Shown here: positions 1 through 8,251 of the stretch, piece by piece
Numbering within the stretch: position 1 is the stretch's first letter
Layout: every line of letters starts with the position of its first letter
Notes under the pieces: generated by a model
Seen by the model: the letters and a program-made list of their open reading frames with translations, nothing else
Told to the model about the DNA's origin: nothing
The model's database searches: none
Origin: Ruminococcus flavefaciens FD-1
Lineage (GTDB): Bacteria > Bacillota > Clostridia > Oscillospirales > Ruminococcaceae
DNA length: 64,000 nt
Assembly: GCA_000174895.1 (NCBI GenBank)
Contig: ACOK01000089.1
Coordinates: forward strand, 1 to 64,000
Direction: 5' to 3'
Program-made: the position numbers and the translations under genes

Positions 1-128
1 TCTGCCTTTAGCTGCAATTACATGAAAAACCTGATGTATATAATAAAGCAATTTCCTTTTGGTTTCCCCTTTGCATGAATGCGGCGGTCTGCATGAAAAA
101 ACGACTGTTGTATTAACCGCAATCCCAC

Positions 129-188
129 TTGAAATATAAATAAATATATGTTATACTATAAAACAGGATCGGCAGAACTGTCTCTGCC
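129..188 (+). promoter_or_regulatory. purD promoter and leader hairpin
   Basis: A TTGAAA box at 129-134 and TATACT at 152-157 are separated by exactly 17 bp. A short hairpin (GGCAGA / TCTGCC, 171-188) lies in the predicted 5' leader. The leader is only about 70 nt, and I see no PurR box or purine riboswitch in it. AGGAGG at 218-223 is the purD ribosome binding site. Bases 1-128 upstream hold nothing I can support. Confidence 0.6.
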
Positions 189-232
189 TTTAATATCGAA
201 CAATATTTATAGTATACAGGAGGAATCCACCA

Positions 233-1519
233 ATGAAAAACGTTTTAGTAGTAGGCGGAGGCGGCCGTGAACACGCCATCATCATGAAACTGGCTGAAAG
301 CAAAAATGTCGGTAAGCTTTACTGTACCCCCGGCAACGGCGGTATCTCTAAGTACGCAGAATGCTTCAATGTCGGCGCTACCGATATCGACGGCGTTGTG
401 GCTCTCGCAAAAGAACTCAAGCCCGATATGGTAGTAGTCGCTCCCGATGATCCGCTGGTTCTCGGTATGGTCGATGCTCTTCAGGCTGAAGGCTTCATGA
501 CATTCGGCCCTAAAGCTAACGCTGCTATCATCGAAGGCTCCAAGGTATTCTCCAAGGAACTGATGAAAAAATACAACATCCCTACCGCTTTCTATGAGGT
601 ATTCACTGAATCCGACAAGGCTATCGCTTACCTCAAAGAACAGAACAGCTACCCCGCAGTTATCAAGGCTGACGGCCTCGCTCTCGGTAAGGGCGTTATC
701 ATCGCTCAGAACGAGGAAGAAGCTGTCAAGGCTGTTCACGATATGATCGACGAGCTCAAGTTCGGCAAGAGCTCCGCACGTATCGTTATCGAGGAATTCC
801 TCACAGGTCCCGAGGTTTCCGTTCTCTCATTCACTGACGGCAAAACTATGGTTCCTATGATATCTTCTATGGACCACAAACGTGCTCTCGACGGCGACAA
901 GGGTCTGAATACCGGCGGTATGGGTACTGTATCTCCTAACCCATACTACACAGAGGATATCGCTAAGGAGTGCATGGAGAAGATATTCCTCCCCACTATG
1001 AACGCTATGAACGCTGAGGGACGCACTTTCGAGGGCTGTCTCTACTTCGGTCTTATGCTCACTCCAAAGGGACCAAAGGTAATCGAATACAACTGCCGTT
1101 TCGGCGACCCTGAGACTCAGGTAGTGCTCCCTATGCTGGATGCTGACCTCTATGAGATATTCGAAGCTATCTACAACCACGAGCTTGACAAGGTCGATAT
1201 CAAGTGGCATAAGGGAAGCTGTGCCTGCGTTGTTATGGCAAGCGGCGGCTATCCTGAGAGCTACCCCAAGGGCATAGAAATGAACGGCTTCGACGATAAG
1301 GGTCAGGTAAGCGGATGTTTCGTTTACCATGCAGGTACAAAGCTCAGCGAGGATGGTAAATTCCTTACAAACGGCGGCCGTGTCATCGGCGTTACTGCTA
1401 AGGGAGAGACCTTACAGGATGCTCTTGATACCGCTTACAAGGGAGTCGAAGGAATCAGCTTTGAAGGAGCTCACTTCAGAAAAGATATCGGTCAGAGAGC
1501 GCTGAAAGCACTGAGCTGA
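233..1519 (+). CDS. purD: Phosphoribosylamine--glycine ligase
   Basis: GAR synthetase, an ATP-grasp enzyme that joins phosphoribosylamine and glycine in the second step of de novo purine synthesis; cytosolic. The 428-residue length is normal. The N-terminal dinucleotide-like loop VVGGGGREHA, the ATP-grasp segment with KADGLALGKGV (about residues 146-156) and the C-terminal metal-site region with EYNCRFGDPETQ are all present. The start follows AGGAGG at 218-223. It is the first gene of a short unit with the membrane protein that begins 11 nt after the stop. The rest of the pur pathway is not nearby; purB is 59 kb away in this window. Confidence 0.97.
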   Translation: MKNVLVVGGGGREHAIIMKLAESKNVGKLYCTPGNGGISKYAECFNVGATDIDGVVALAKELKPDMVVVAPDDPLVLGMVDALQAEGFMTFGPKANAAIIEGSKVFSKELMKKYNIPTAFYEVFTESDKAIAYLKEQNSYPAVIKADGLALGKGVIIAQNEEEAVKAVHDMIDELKFGKSSARIVIEEFLTGPEVSVLSFTDGKTMVPMISSMDHKRALDGDKGLNTGGMGTVSPNPYYTEDIAKECMEKIFLPTMNAMNAEGRTFEGCLYFGLMLTPKGPKVIEYNCRFGDPETQVVLPMLDADLYEIFEAIYNHELDKVDIKWHKGSCACVVMASGGYPESYPKGIEMNGFDDKGQVSGCFVYHAGTKLSEDGKFLTNGGRVIGVTAKGETLQDALDTAYKGVEGISFEGAHFRKDIGQRALKALS

Positions 1520-1529
1520 GGAGGATACC

Positions 1530-2156
1530 ATGCGTGAAAGATTAAACAGCGGTATCTTTTTCGGACTTATCGGCAATCTGCTTTTCATAGGCTTCGGTCT
1601 TGTATGTATGCTCTACTACAAGACCTACGATCCTTCAAGTATATTCACAAAACTGCTCGAAGGCATTGCATATGTGACTGAGGTCGCAGGCTTCGGATTC
1701 CTTGCTTTTTCCGATTATCTCATCATACAGAGTGCAAGAATGAGAAGGCATCTGAAAATCGGCTACTCAGTATACATCGTCTTCGAGGCTGTAATGATGG
1801 TGCTGGAGCTGAATTCCTACAAGTTTGAATTCTACGCTCCTTACTCACTGGGACTGGCTATCTTCCATTCACTGGTCTCAGCTGTGGCCTGCTTCGCTTT
1901 TATCGAGTTTGACCCCGACAACAAGAAGTATGAAGCTCTCATCATCATATGCGTCGGAATTATCTTCGGCGGAATGCTGGGAAGTATCATGGGTATCAGG
2001 ATCTACTTCAGCATCCTTGTCAACGCATTCGCATTCTCTCTGCTTTTCGCAGGTATAAGATTCCTTACAAAGCGTGAGGATATCGAGATCGATGTGTACG
2101 GCGACAGGGCAACTGTTACCGAATACAGCAGCGACTTTTTCAAAGATAAAGAATGA
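1530..2156 (+). CDS. Hypothetical polytopic membrane protein downstream of purD
   Basis: A 208-residue protein with about six hydrophobic spans, starting around residues 7-30 and ending around 170-190, and a charged C-terminal tail. I do not recognise a family. GAGGAGG lies just before the ATG and the gene sits 10 nt after purD, so it is probably cotranscribed and ends at the terminator at 2161. No catalytic motif is visible. Transport or a small integral-membrane role is possible but unsupported. Confidence 0.75.
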   Translation: MRERLNSGIFFGLIGNLLFIGFGLVCMLYYKTYDPSSIFTKLLEGIAYVTEVAGFGFLAFSDYLIIQSARMRRHLKIGYSVYIVFEAVMMVLELNSYKFEFYAPYSLGLAIFHSLVSAVACFAFIEFDPDNKKYEALIIICVGIIFGGMLGSIMGIRIYFSILVNAFAFSLLFAGIRFLTKREDIEIDVYGDRATVTEYSSDFFKDKE

Positions 2157-2160
2157 TCAG

Positions 2161-2194
2161 AACGGGTACTTCCATGTACCCGTTTTATATTATA
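2161..2194 (+). terminator. Intrinsic terminator of the purD unit
   Basis: A 9-bp perfect stem (AACGGGTAC / GTACCCGTT, 2161-2184) with a 6-nt loop is followed by TTATATTAT. It lies 5 nt after the stop of the membrane protein gene. Confidence 0.85.
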
Positions 2195-2267
2195 CAAACT
2201 GCAATAAATCGGGCTTTTCATACTGACTGCAATATGCGATATTTCATAAAAAATTGTTCATTTTTTA

Positions 2268-2296
2268 TTGACATTTTCTTAATTTTGAGTTATAAT
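2268..2296 (+). promoter_or_regulatory. Promoter of the two-component/HtrA unit
   Basis: TTGACA (2268-2273) and TATAAT (2291-2296) with a 17-bp spacer in an A/T-rich stretch form a consensus sigma-A promoter. AAGAAGG at 2322-2328 precedes the response regulator ATG. Confidence 0.85.
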
Positions 2297-2338
2297 AAAT
2301 ATAATAATTACTTTGTGCAGAAAGAAGGTCGAACTACC

Positions 2339-3046
2339 ATGACTAACGACAAAGGCCTCAAGGTCCTCATTGTTGATGATGATAAGAATATTTGCGATCT
2401 CTTGAGACTATATCTGGAAAAAGACGGCTACAGCGTACTTCTCTGCCATGACGGTGACGACGCAGTTGTTAAATTCAAGGCGCTCTCTCCTGATATGGTA
2501 CTCCTTGATATAATGCTCCCAGGTAAGGACGGCTGGCAGGTCTGCCGTGAGATAAGAAAAATTTCAAATGTGCCGATCATTATGATCACAGCTAAGGGCG
2601 AGACTATCGATAAGGTCATCGGCCTTGAACTGGGCGCAGATGATTATATAGTAAAACCTTTCGATGCCAAGGAGGTTATCGCCCGTATCAACGCCGTTAC
2701 AAGACGTGTCGGCACAGGTATTTCCGAGCCCGAGCAGAAAGAGGTCCACTACGATAAGCTTTCTGTCAATATGGACAGCTATGAGCTCAAAGTCAACGGA
2801 AAGATAATCGATACTCCTCCCAAAGAGCTGGAGCTCCTTTACTACCTTGCTTCAAACCCCAACAGAGTTTATACCCGTGACCAGCTCCTTGATGAAGTAT
2901 GGGGCTTTGAATACTACGGCGATTCACGTACTATAGATGTCCACATCAAAAGGCTCCGTGAAAAGCTTGAGGGTATCTCCGATAAATGGTCTCTTAAAAC
3001 CGTCTGGGGCGTCGGTTATAAGTTTGAAGCTGACGAAGAAGAATAA
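2339..3046 (+). CDS. OmpR/PhoB-family response regulator
   Basis: A 235-residue DNA-binding response regulator. The receiver domain (about 8-122) has the acidic pair in IVDDD, the phospho-acceptor Asp57 in LLDIMLPG and a conserved Lys in ITAKGE. The C-terminal winged helix (about 135-230) ends with the typical VWGVGYKFE. The reading frame is open further upstream, but that stretch overlaps the terminator and promoter; the ATG at 2339 has a ribosome binding site. The partner kinase and an HtrA protease follow, an arrangement like Bacillus CssRS with htrA, so regulation of envelope or secretion stress is inferred. Confidence 0.93.
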   Translation: MTNDKGLKVLIVDDDKNICDLLRLYLEKDGYSVLLCHDGDDAVVKFKALSPDMVLLDIMLPGKDGWQVCREIRKISNVPIIMITAKGETIDKVIGLELGADDYIVKPFDAKEVIARINAVTRRVGTGISEPEQKEVHYDKLSVNMDSYELKVNGKIIDTPPKELELLYYLASNPNRVYTRDQLLDEVWGFEYYGDSRTIDVHIKRLREKLEGISDKWSLKTVWGVGYKFEADEEE

Positions 3047-3055
3047 TAACCATAC

Positions 3056-3143
3056 GGTGCATACGCACCTTCTGAAAAGCGGAAACATCCTCATGTTCCG
3101 CAAAGAGTTATTGACAGACAAAGGGGACATTATGTCCCCTTGT
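3056..3143 (+). other. Three consecutive intercistronic hairpins
   Basis: The 120-nt gap between regulator and kinase holds three stem-loops: GGTGC/GCACC at 3056-3069, a nine-to-ten-pair stem at 3079-3101 with one bulge, and a long stem around GGGGACAT/ATGTCCCC at 3118-3143. None is followed by a good T-run. They may set the relative amounts of regulator and kinase mRNA by stalling or processing. Confidence 0.6.
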
Positions 3144-3166
3144 TTCGTACACAGAGGTGATCTGTT

Positions 3167-4612
3167 TTGAAGAATAAAAAAAGCTCGTATTATAAACTTC
3201 TCGTTATGACCATGTTTATAATCATATCTCTCATCGCTCTGCTGGGCGTTCTTACCGTTTCTCTCAGCTCGGCAATATACAGGTCTGCCGAACTGGAAGA
3301 GCTGAACAAGACAGGCGATATACTGATAAACTGTTTCAAGGATCAGTACTACCGCTCCGATAATCTGTACGACGAGAATATTACTTCCCTTTGCAGAAGC
3401 TTCAGCTCAAACGGCAGTTATTCCGTATATCTCTACGACGAAAACGGAAATAATATCGCTTTCAGGGATGACAACTCCGTAGGCGACCTGAATCTTTCAT
3501 CCTCAATGATACAGAGACTGGATGAAAAGGACTTCCTTGGCCTGGATTCCATTCATATCTCTCAGAAAGAGCCTTTTATGCTCTATGCTACACAGTTCTT
3601 TGCAAAGAATCAGGATGATCCAACTCCAAGGGCTATGTATGCCGCTTTCTATCAGCGCTCCGACAGCCTTAACAGCTTCACTATAAAAGTTACCCTCGCC
3701 TATGCCTGCCTGGGAATTATCGGCGCTGTTCTTGCATATCTTCTTTTAAACCGCAAAACAAAACGTCTCGCCGCATATGAGTACGACTTCATGAGAATAT
3801 CGGAAATGTACGCAAAGGGCGACTTCTCTGAAACTATCAGCACTACTGTCCCCGGCACCAATAAGGAGATAGCTGAGTATGTCAACGCTATCGCTGCAAA
3901 TGTGGCAAGCAGTGAGGAAACATCCAAGACCTTCATCGCAAATGTATCCCACGAGCTGAGAACTCCTATGACTACCATCGGAGGCTTCGTTGACGGAATT
4001 CTTGACGGTACTATCCCCAAAACAAGACAGAATGAATACCTTATACTGGTATCAAAGGAAATAAAGCGACTGAGAATACTCATCAGCTCAATGCTGAATA
4101 TGTCACGCTTTGAGTCGGGTACACTGTCCCCTAACTTCAAGGAGACCAATCTCACAGACCTTGTCATCCAGACAGTTCTTATGTTTGAAAAGAAGATCGA
4201 CGACAAGCATATTGAAGTTGAAGGCCTGGGAAGCCCACGTATCGACGCTGAAGTGGACGCTGACCTCATACAGCAGGTAATATACAATCTGGTAGAAAAT
4301 GCCGTGAAATTCATCAACGAACGTGGAACTCTTTCGTTCCGCTTCGAGAAGCTGGACGGCATGGTAACTATCGGTATCAAGAATACCGGCGAAGGCCTGA
4401 CCAATGAGGAGATAACTCAGGTATTCGACAGATTCTACAAGACAGATTCATCACGTGGCAAAGATACGACCGGCCTCGGTCTGGGACTTTCTATCTCACG
4501 CAAGATAGTACATCTCCACGACGGACATATCGTCGTAAAGAGCGTTTACAACGAATACACAGAATTCCTTGTGGAGATACCTGAAAAACGCAACAGTGTC
4601 AAGAAAGGATAA
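3167..4612 (+). CDS. Membrane sensor histidine kinase
   Basis: A 481-residue kinase beginning at TTG 3167, supported by AGAGGTGAT at 3152-3160. It has two membrane spans (about 10-34 and 172-195) flanking an extracytoplasmic sensor of about 135 residues, a linker, a HisKA helix with phospho-acceptor His262 in NVSHELRTP, and a HATPase domain with LVENAVKF (N box) and TTGLGLGLSI (G box). It is the cognate partner of the preceding regulator. The HtrA gene begins 2 nt after its stop, so kinase and protease are translationally linked. The signal sensed is unknown; misfolded exported protein is an analogy with CssS. Confidence 0.93.
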   Translation: MKNKKSSYYKLLVMTMFIIISLIALLGVLTVSLSSAIYRSAELEELNKTGDILINCFKDQYYRSDNLYDENITSLCRSFSSNGSYSVYLYDENGNNIAFRDDNSVGDLNLSSSMIQRLDEKDFLGLDSIHISQKEPFMLYATQFFAKNQDDPTPRAMYAAFYQRSDSLNSFTIKVTLAYACLGIIGAVLAYLLLNRKTKRLAAYEYDFMRISEMYAKGDFSETISTTVPGTNKEIAEYVNAIAANVASSEETSKTFIANVSHELRTPMTTIGGFVDGILDGTIPKTRQNEYLILVSKEIKRLRILISSMLNMSRFESGTLSPNFKETNLTDLVIQTVLMFEKKIDDKHIEVEGLGSPRIDAEVDADLIQQVIYNLVENAVKFINERGTLSFRFEKLDGMVTIGIKNTGEGLTNEEITQVFDRFYKTDSSRGKDTTGLGLGLSISRKIVHLHDGHIVVKSVYNEYTEFLVEIPEKRNSVKKG

Positions 4613-4614
4613 TT

Positions 4615-6453
4615 ATGGAAGAAAGAGACAATATCACTCCCTTTGGAAATGAGCCTGTGGAAAATGCTCAGTCTGCATCAGTGCAGAACAGCGCAAATGC
4701 AGGTATCACCGATATAAACGAGCCTTTGAAGCAGACACGGACTGTGATAAGCTCAGAGCCCGTAAATAACACCTCTTACGGCTCACAGAGCACAGCTTAC
4801 AATTCCTATTCATCTCAGAATACGGCTGCTCAGAGTGCTCCTTCTGCGGTCAATCACGCTGCCGATAATACTGCGGAGCAGAACAGCTCCTCCGTGGATA
4901 ACACGGCCTACGGCTCTCAGAGCACAGCTTACAATTCCTATTCATCTCAGAATATGGCTGCTCAGAGTGCCCCTTCTGCGGTCAATCACGCTGCCGATAA
5001 TACTGTGGTACAGAACAGCTCCTCCGTGGATAATACGGCCTACGGCTCTCAGGATAGTGTGAAGCAGTACTCGAACGATACAAATACTGCTCAGAACAGC
5101 ACACAGCAATCCGCTCAGCAGACAACTCCTCCGCCTTCTCAGAATGTGAGAAAGCCCGTTTATGATAAATTCATGTATGAGCCTATCGGATTTGCAGGCT
5201 ATGACACAAGGGCGCATATCCCGCCTGAAAATCCCTATGGCACTATCGCTGAGATGTACAACAGCGGAGAGGATGAAGAGCCCGAAAAGGTTGACGACAA
5301 GCTGGCTTACAGGCTGGTTGCAGGACTTATCGCCTGCTGTCTGCTGGTTTCAGTCATCGGTATCATCTATGACGTCGCCAACAGCAACAAGGCCATGAAA
5401 AAATTCAAAAGTACAGGTCCCGTGGTTCTCTACAGTGAAAAGAAGCCTGAAACTGCCAAAGAGCTTGAGGATTACAAGGACGAAAGCGGCAGATACACCA
5501 CTGAAGGCGTTGCAAAGCTTGTACGTCCTTCCATCGTTGAGATATACACCTACACCGACCCTGCCCATAAAGACCTTGTAGGCACAGGCTCGGGCATCGT
5601 TATATCCAAGGACGGCTACATAGTTACCAATGCCCATGTACTTGAATCCGATGGCTACCACCTTATACAGACTCTTGACGAGGAAAACTACAGCGCAACA
5701 ATAGTCGGACGTGATGTGAAAACGGATATAGCTGTCATCAAGGTAAACGCAACTGACCTCACTCCTGCCGTATTCGGTGATTCCGACGAATCTGTAGTCG
5801 GTGAACAGGTAGTGGCTATCGGTAACCCTGCAAACCTTTCCAGCACTGTTACAGACGGTATCATCTCCGCTATCAACCGTAAGATAAGAAGCGACTCCAC
5901 AGGCTTCCAGATGGACTGCATCCAGACAAATGCCGATATCAGCCCCGGTAACTCAGGCGGCGCACTGGTCAATATGTACGGTCAGGTCATCGGCATTACT
6001 TCATCCAAATACGTAAGTTCTATGGTCGAGGGTCTGGGATTCGCTATCACTATCAACGAAGCAAAGCCCATTATCGAGGAGCTTCTCGACAACGGCTTCA
6101 TTGCAGGACGTTTCCGCATCGGTATCACACTTATTGATATGTCCAGCGCTTCCAAACGTGCAAGCATAGAGGAAGCTATAAAAATGGAACTCCCCGAAAA
6201 CTTCAAGGGAGTTTACATACAGAGTATTGACAAGGAATGCGATATCGCCAAGACCAAGCTGAAGGAAGGCGACTTCATCACCGAGATCGACGGCAAGAAG
6301 ATATCTACCTATGACGAGCTTTACGAGGCTATATCAGGCAAATTTGAAGCAGGGGACACAGTTCCCGCAAAATGTGCTCACCTCGAAAAGAGCGGCATCA
6401 GCTACTATGATATCGAGTTCAAGCTTATGGAAGACACATCAGGCAATTACTGA
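4615..6453 (+). CDS. HtrA/DegP-like membrane-anchored serine protease with PDZ domain
   Basis: A 612-residue protein: a Ser/Asn/Gln/Ala-rich N-terminal region of about 210 residues, one membrane span (about 231-256), then an extracytoplasmic trypsin-like domain with the full triad His341 (TNAHV), Asp371 (KTDIAVIKV) and Ser447 (GNSGGALV), and a C-terminal PDZ domain (about 500-600). There is no signal peptide, so the N-terminal region is expected to be cytoplasmic and the protease outside. The cytoplasmic part carries a 44-residue tandem repeat. It is probably the effector and target of the adjacent two-component system. Degradation or refolding of exported proteins is the family role. Confidence 0.93.
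   Translation: MEERDNITPFGNEPVENAQSASVQNSANAGITDINEPLKQTRTVISSEPVNNTSYGSQSTAYNSYSSQNTAAQSAPSAVNHAADNTAEQNSSSVDNTAYGSQSTAYNSYSSQNMAAQSAPSAVNHAADNTVVQNSSSVDNTAYGSQDSVKQYSNDTNTAQNSTQQSAQQTTPPPSQNVRKPVYDKFMYEPIGFAGYDTRAHIPPENPYGTIAEMYNSGEDEEPEKVDDKLAYRLVAGLIACCLLVSVIGIIYDVANSNKAMKKFKSTGPVVLYSEKKPETAKELEDYKDESGRYTTEGVAKLVRPSIVEIYTYTDPAHKDLVGTGSGIVISKDGYIVTNAHVLESDGYHLIQTLDEENYSATIVGRDVKTDIAVIKVNATDLTPAVFGDSDESVVGEQVVAIGNPANLSSTVTDGIISAINRKIRSDSTGFQMDCIQTNADISPGNSGGALVNMYGQVIGITSSKYVSSMVEGLGFAITINEAKPIIEELLDNGFIAGRFRIGITLIDMSSASKRASIEEAIKMELPENFKGVYIQSIDKECDIAKTKLKEGDFITEIDGKKISTYDELYEAISGKFEAGDTVPAKCAHLEKSGISYYDIEFKLMEDTSGNY
4777..5052 (+). repeat. 132-bp in-frame tandem repeat within the HtrA gene
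   Basis: Two near-identical 132-nt units (4777-4908 and 4909-5040) are followed by the first four codons of a third (5041-5052). Each unit encodes 44 low-complexity residues beginning YGSQS. The few differences include Thr/Met and AE/VV changes. It is a likely site of length variation by slippage or recombination without frame change. Confidence 0.9.
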
Positions 6454-6848
6454 TCCATCAGCCATGACGGACGCTTTGAATTGACTCCGCATACTCCTCC
6501 TGTACAGCCCGAAACGGCAAGCAGGAGGAGTTTTTTTATATCCGCTGTATCCACTTGCAGAGCAAGTCCTGCTAAAAAGATCACCGCAAACATCAGTGTT
6601 CCGCAGATAATGCCGCTGACAGCGCCTCTGTGCCGCCTGTACCTGCCGCATATATAAGAACCCATATAAGCGCCTGCGGCCAGCGAGAGAGCCGCCAGAA
6701 CGTCCGAGAGGCCCATATCTCTGAGGACAAGATATACCAGAGCTGAAAATACACATCCTAAACCAACAGCAGCTGCAAGTCCGATAGTGACCGACAGGAT
6801 AATGCTCATGGGCTGACTGCTCCACAAGCTCTTTTTATTTCTGCGCAT
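6447..6848 (-). CDS. Small membrane protein, TIGR04086-like
   Basis: A 133-residue protein with four predicted membrane spans and small-residue-rich helices, resembling the TIGR04086 family often found next to yajC in clostridia. I chose the ATG at 6848 because GGAGG (6855-6859) lies 6 nt upstream; an upstream in-frame ATG at 6893 lacks a ribosome binding site and would start inside a hairpin. Its 3' end overlaps the convergent HtrA gene by 7 nt. It follows yajC and may be cotranscribed, but its ribosome binding site is in the stem of the hairpin at 6855-6890. Function unknown. Confidence 0.75.
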   Translation of the reverse strand: MRRNKKSLWSSQPMSIILSVTIGLAAAVGLGCVFSALVYLVLRDMGLSDVLAALSLAAGAYMGSYICGRYRRHRGAVSGIICGTLMFAVIFLAGLALQVDTADIKKLLLLAVSGCTGGVCGVNSKRPSWLMDQ

Positions 6849-6890
6849 AAAAAACCTCCGTACAGGATATTTGTAAATCCTATGCGGAGG
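6849..6890 (-). promoter_or_regulatory. Hairpin sequestering the SD, with a U-run before the start codon
   Basis: On the minus strand CCTCCG (6890-6885) pairs with CGGAGG (6860-6855), and AGGAT (6881-6877) pairs with ATCCT (6868-6864) around an 8-nt loop. The 3' arm is the Shine-Dalgarno of the downstream membrane protein gene. It is followed by six T residues and then the ATG. The structure could act as the yajC terminator, as a translational block, or both. Confidence 0.7.
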
Positions 6891-6899
6891 CATTCTTAT

Positions 6900-7418
6900 T
6901 TATTCATCCTTTGAAGCTTTCTTGGACTTCTTTTCCTTGGCTGTATCGTCTACAACGCCGGCTGAAGCAAGGGGAGACTTCTTAGCAGGCTTATCAGCCT
7001 TCATACGCTCAGCAGCTGTAACATTCTCTGTTATAGCCCAGTTCTTGATCCTGAGCTTGTGCTTAGCGCCGCCTGTCTCGATAACGACTGTATCATCGCC
7101 GATGCTTACAACGATACCAACGATACCGCCGCCTGTAACGATCTCATCGCCGACCTGGATATTAGCCTGCATTTCCTTCATTTCCTGATCACGCTTTTTC
7201 TGTGGTCGTATTGCAACGAAGTAGAGAAGAGCGAAGAGTATGAGCATAGGAAGACCCATGCTGAGGAAAGCTGATGAAGGAGTCATCTCCTGAGATGAAG
7301 AAGCAACAGCTGTAGCAGGCTGAGTTTCCTCTGCAAAAGCGGAAATTGCTGAGCTGACTGCTATTGCAGATGCAGAGAGCCCTGAAGCAACAGCGCTTAC
7401 GATTTTTTTCTTATTCAT
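6900..7418 (-). CDS. yajC: Preprotein translocase accessory subunit YajC
   Basis: A 172-residue YajC, the small partner of SecDF. The diagnostic core is a membrane span (about 52-68) followed by IRPQKKRDQEMKEM and VGDEIVTGGGIVG. It is longer than the usual 90-110 residues. The first 30 residues look like a cleavable signal peptide ending near AFA, followed by a Ser/Thr-rich spacer, and there is a Lys/Asp-rich tail of about 45 residues. The secDF genes are separate, at 35.6-38.0 kb. A consensus promoter lies at 7463-7491. Confidence 0.93.
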   Translation of the reverse strand: MNKKKIVSAVASGLSASAIAVSSAISAFAEETQPATAVASSSQEMTPSSAFLSMGLPMLILFALLYFVAIRPQKKRDQEMKEMQANIQVGDEIVTGGGIVGIVVSIGDDTVVIETGGAKHKLRIKNWAITENVTAAERMKADKPAKKSPLASAGVVDDTAKEKKSKKASKDE

Positions 7419-7462
7419 ATACTATCTCCATTCTGCCTTACGGCATAATAATACTAAAGAAG

Positions 7463-7491
7463 ATTATACCATATATCGGGCGATAATGCAA
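7463..7491 (-). promoter_or_regulatory. yajC promoter
   Basis: On the minus strand TTGCAT (7491-7486), a 17-bp spacer and TATAAT (7468-7463). The start point would be near 7456, about 40 nt upstream of the yajC ATG. Confidence 0.75.
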
Positions 7492-7544
7492 GTGGTTTTC
7501 TCAAAAAAACAGGGCAACAGCGTTTACTTTTAAATAAATAATAA

Positions 7545-7626
7545 AAAACCGCCGAAGGCGGCATTCCGGGGTCAAGGGGGATGTTATCTCCCTTGCAGGG
7601 GGTGAATGAGGGGGACAGCGTCCCCC
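7545..7626. repeat. Intergenic palindromes between rplQ and yajC
   Basis: A CCGCC/GGCGG hairpin at 7549-7561 has an A-run on its left and so looks like a minus-strand terminator. A second palindrome (AGGGGGAC / GTCCCCCT) lies around 7606-7625. The 439-nt gap (7419-7857) otherwise holds the yajC promoter and the rplQ terminator. No gene is supported in it. Confidence 0.45.
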
Positions 7627-7811
7627 TGACGAAGTAGTAAAGCAAGAGTAGCGATGCTTTACGGATGGTTTACAAGAATTATGAATTGCCCCAAAAAAGT
7701 AAATGCTGTTGCCCTGTCAAAAAAACACTTATATCAATTATGTTGCTCAGAATTATTATTCTGCATGAGAACCGCCCACGGACTCCCATTTGTATTTACG
7801 AATACCAATAT

Positions 7812-7840
7812 AAAAAGACCGCTCCCCGAAGGGAACGGCC
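7812..7840 (-). terminator. Terminator of the ribosomal superoperon
   Basis: On the minus strand a GC-rich stem of about 9 bp (GCCGTTCCC / GGGAGCGGT, one mismatch) with a TTCG loop is followed by TTTTT. It lies 18 nt after the rplQ stop. Confidence 0.88.
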
Positions 7841-7857
7841 CTGAATCATATCTGCGA

Positions 7858-8199
7858 TCAAACGAGCTTGATAATAGCCATTTCAGCAGCGTCACCACGG
7901 CGTGGTCCGATCTTTACGATCTGAGTATAACCGCCGTTTCTGTCAGCGTACTTTGGAGCGATCTCGTCGAAGAGCTTCTTCGCTACATCTTCCTTAGTTA
8001 CGTATGAGAATACCTGACGCTTGGAGTGCAGATCATTATTCTTACCGATGGTGATCATCTTTTCTGCAACAGCACGAACTTCCTTAGCTCTTGTAACGGT
8101 AGTTTCGATCTGACCGTTTTCGAGAAGGAAAGTTACCATGCCTCTGAGCATAGCCTTTCTATGGTCAGATGTTCTGCCCAGCTTTCTTGTACCCGGCAT
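7858..8199 (-). CDS. rplQ: 50S ribosomal protein L17
   Basis: A 113-residue L17, the last gene of the superoperon, directly after rpoA as in most Bacillota. The start [16 protein letters not shown] is diagnostic. L17 sits near the peptide exit tunnel of the large subunit. The intrinsic terminator at 7812-7840 follows. Confidence 0.97.
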   Translation of the reverse strand: MPGTRKLGRTSDHRKAMLRGMVTFLLENGQIETTVTRAKEVRAVAEKMITIGKNNDLHSKRQVFSYVTKEDVAKKLFDEIAPKYADRNGGYTQIVKIGPRRGDAAEMAIIKLV

Positions 8200-8251
8200 T
8201 GTAATTCACTCCTTTTATTAGTGTATGGTGCAGGGTATGCACCTTATTGTT

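Noticed and set aside
128-232. Purine riboswitch upstream of purD
   Set aside because: The leader is only about 70 nt with one six-pair hairpin; no three-way junction or conserved loop bases were seen.
2153-2338. 62-codon N-terminal extension of the response regulator
   Set aside because: It would cover the preceding terminator and the promoter; the receiver domain begins right after the ATG at 2339.
7654-8007. 117-codon plus-strand frame before and inside rplQ
   Set aside because: It overlaps the terminator and the rplQ coding strand, and shows no protein-like pattern or start site.
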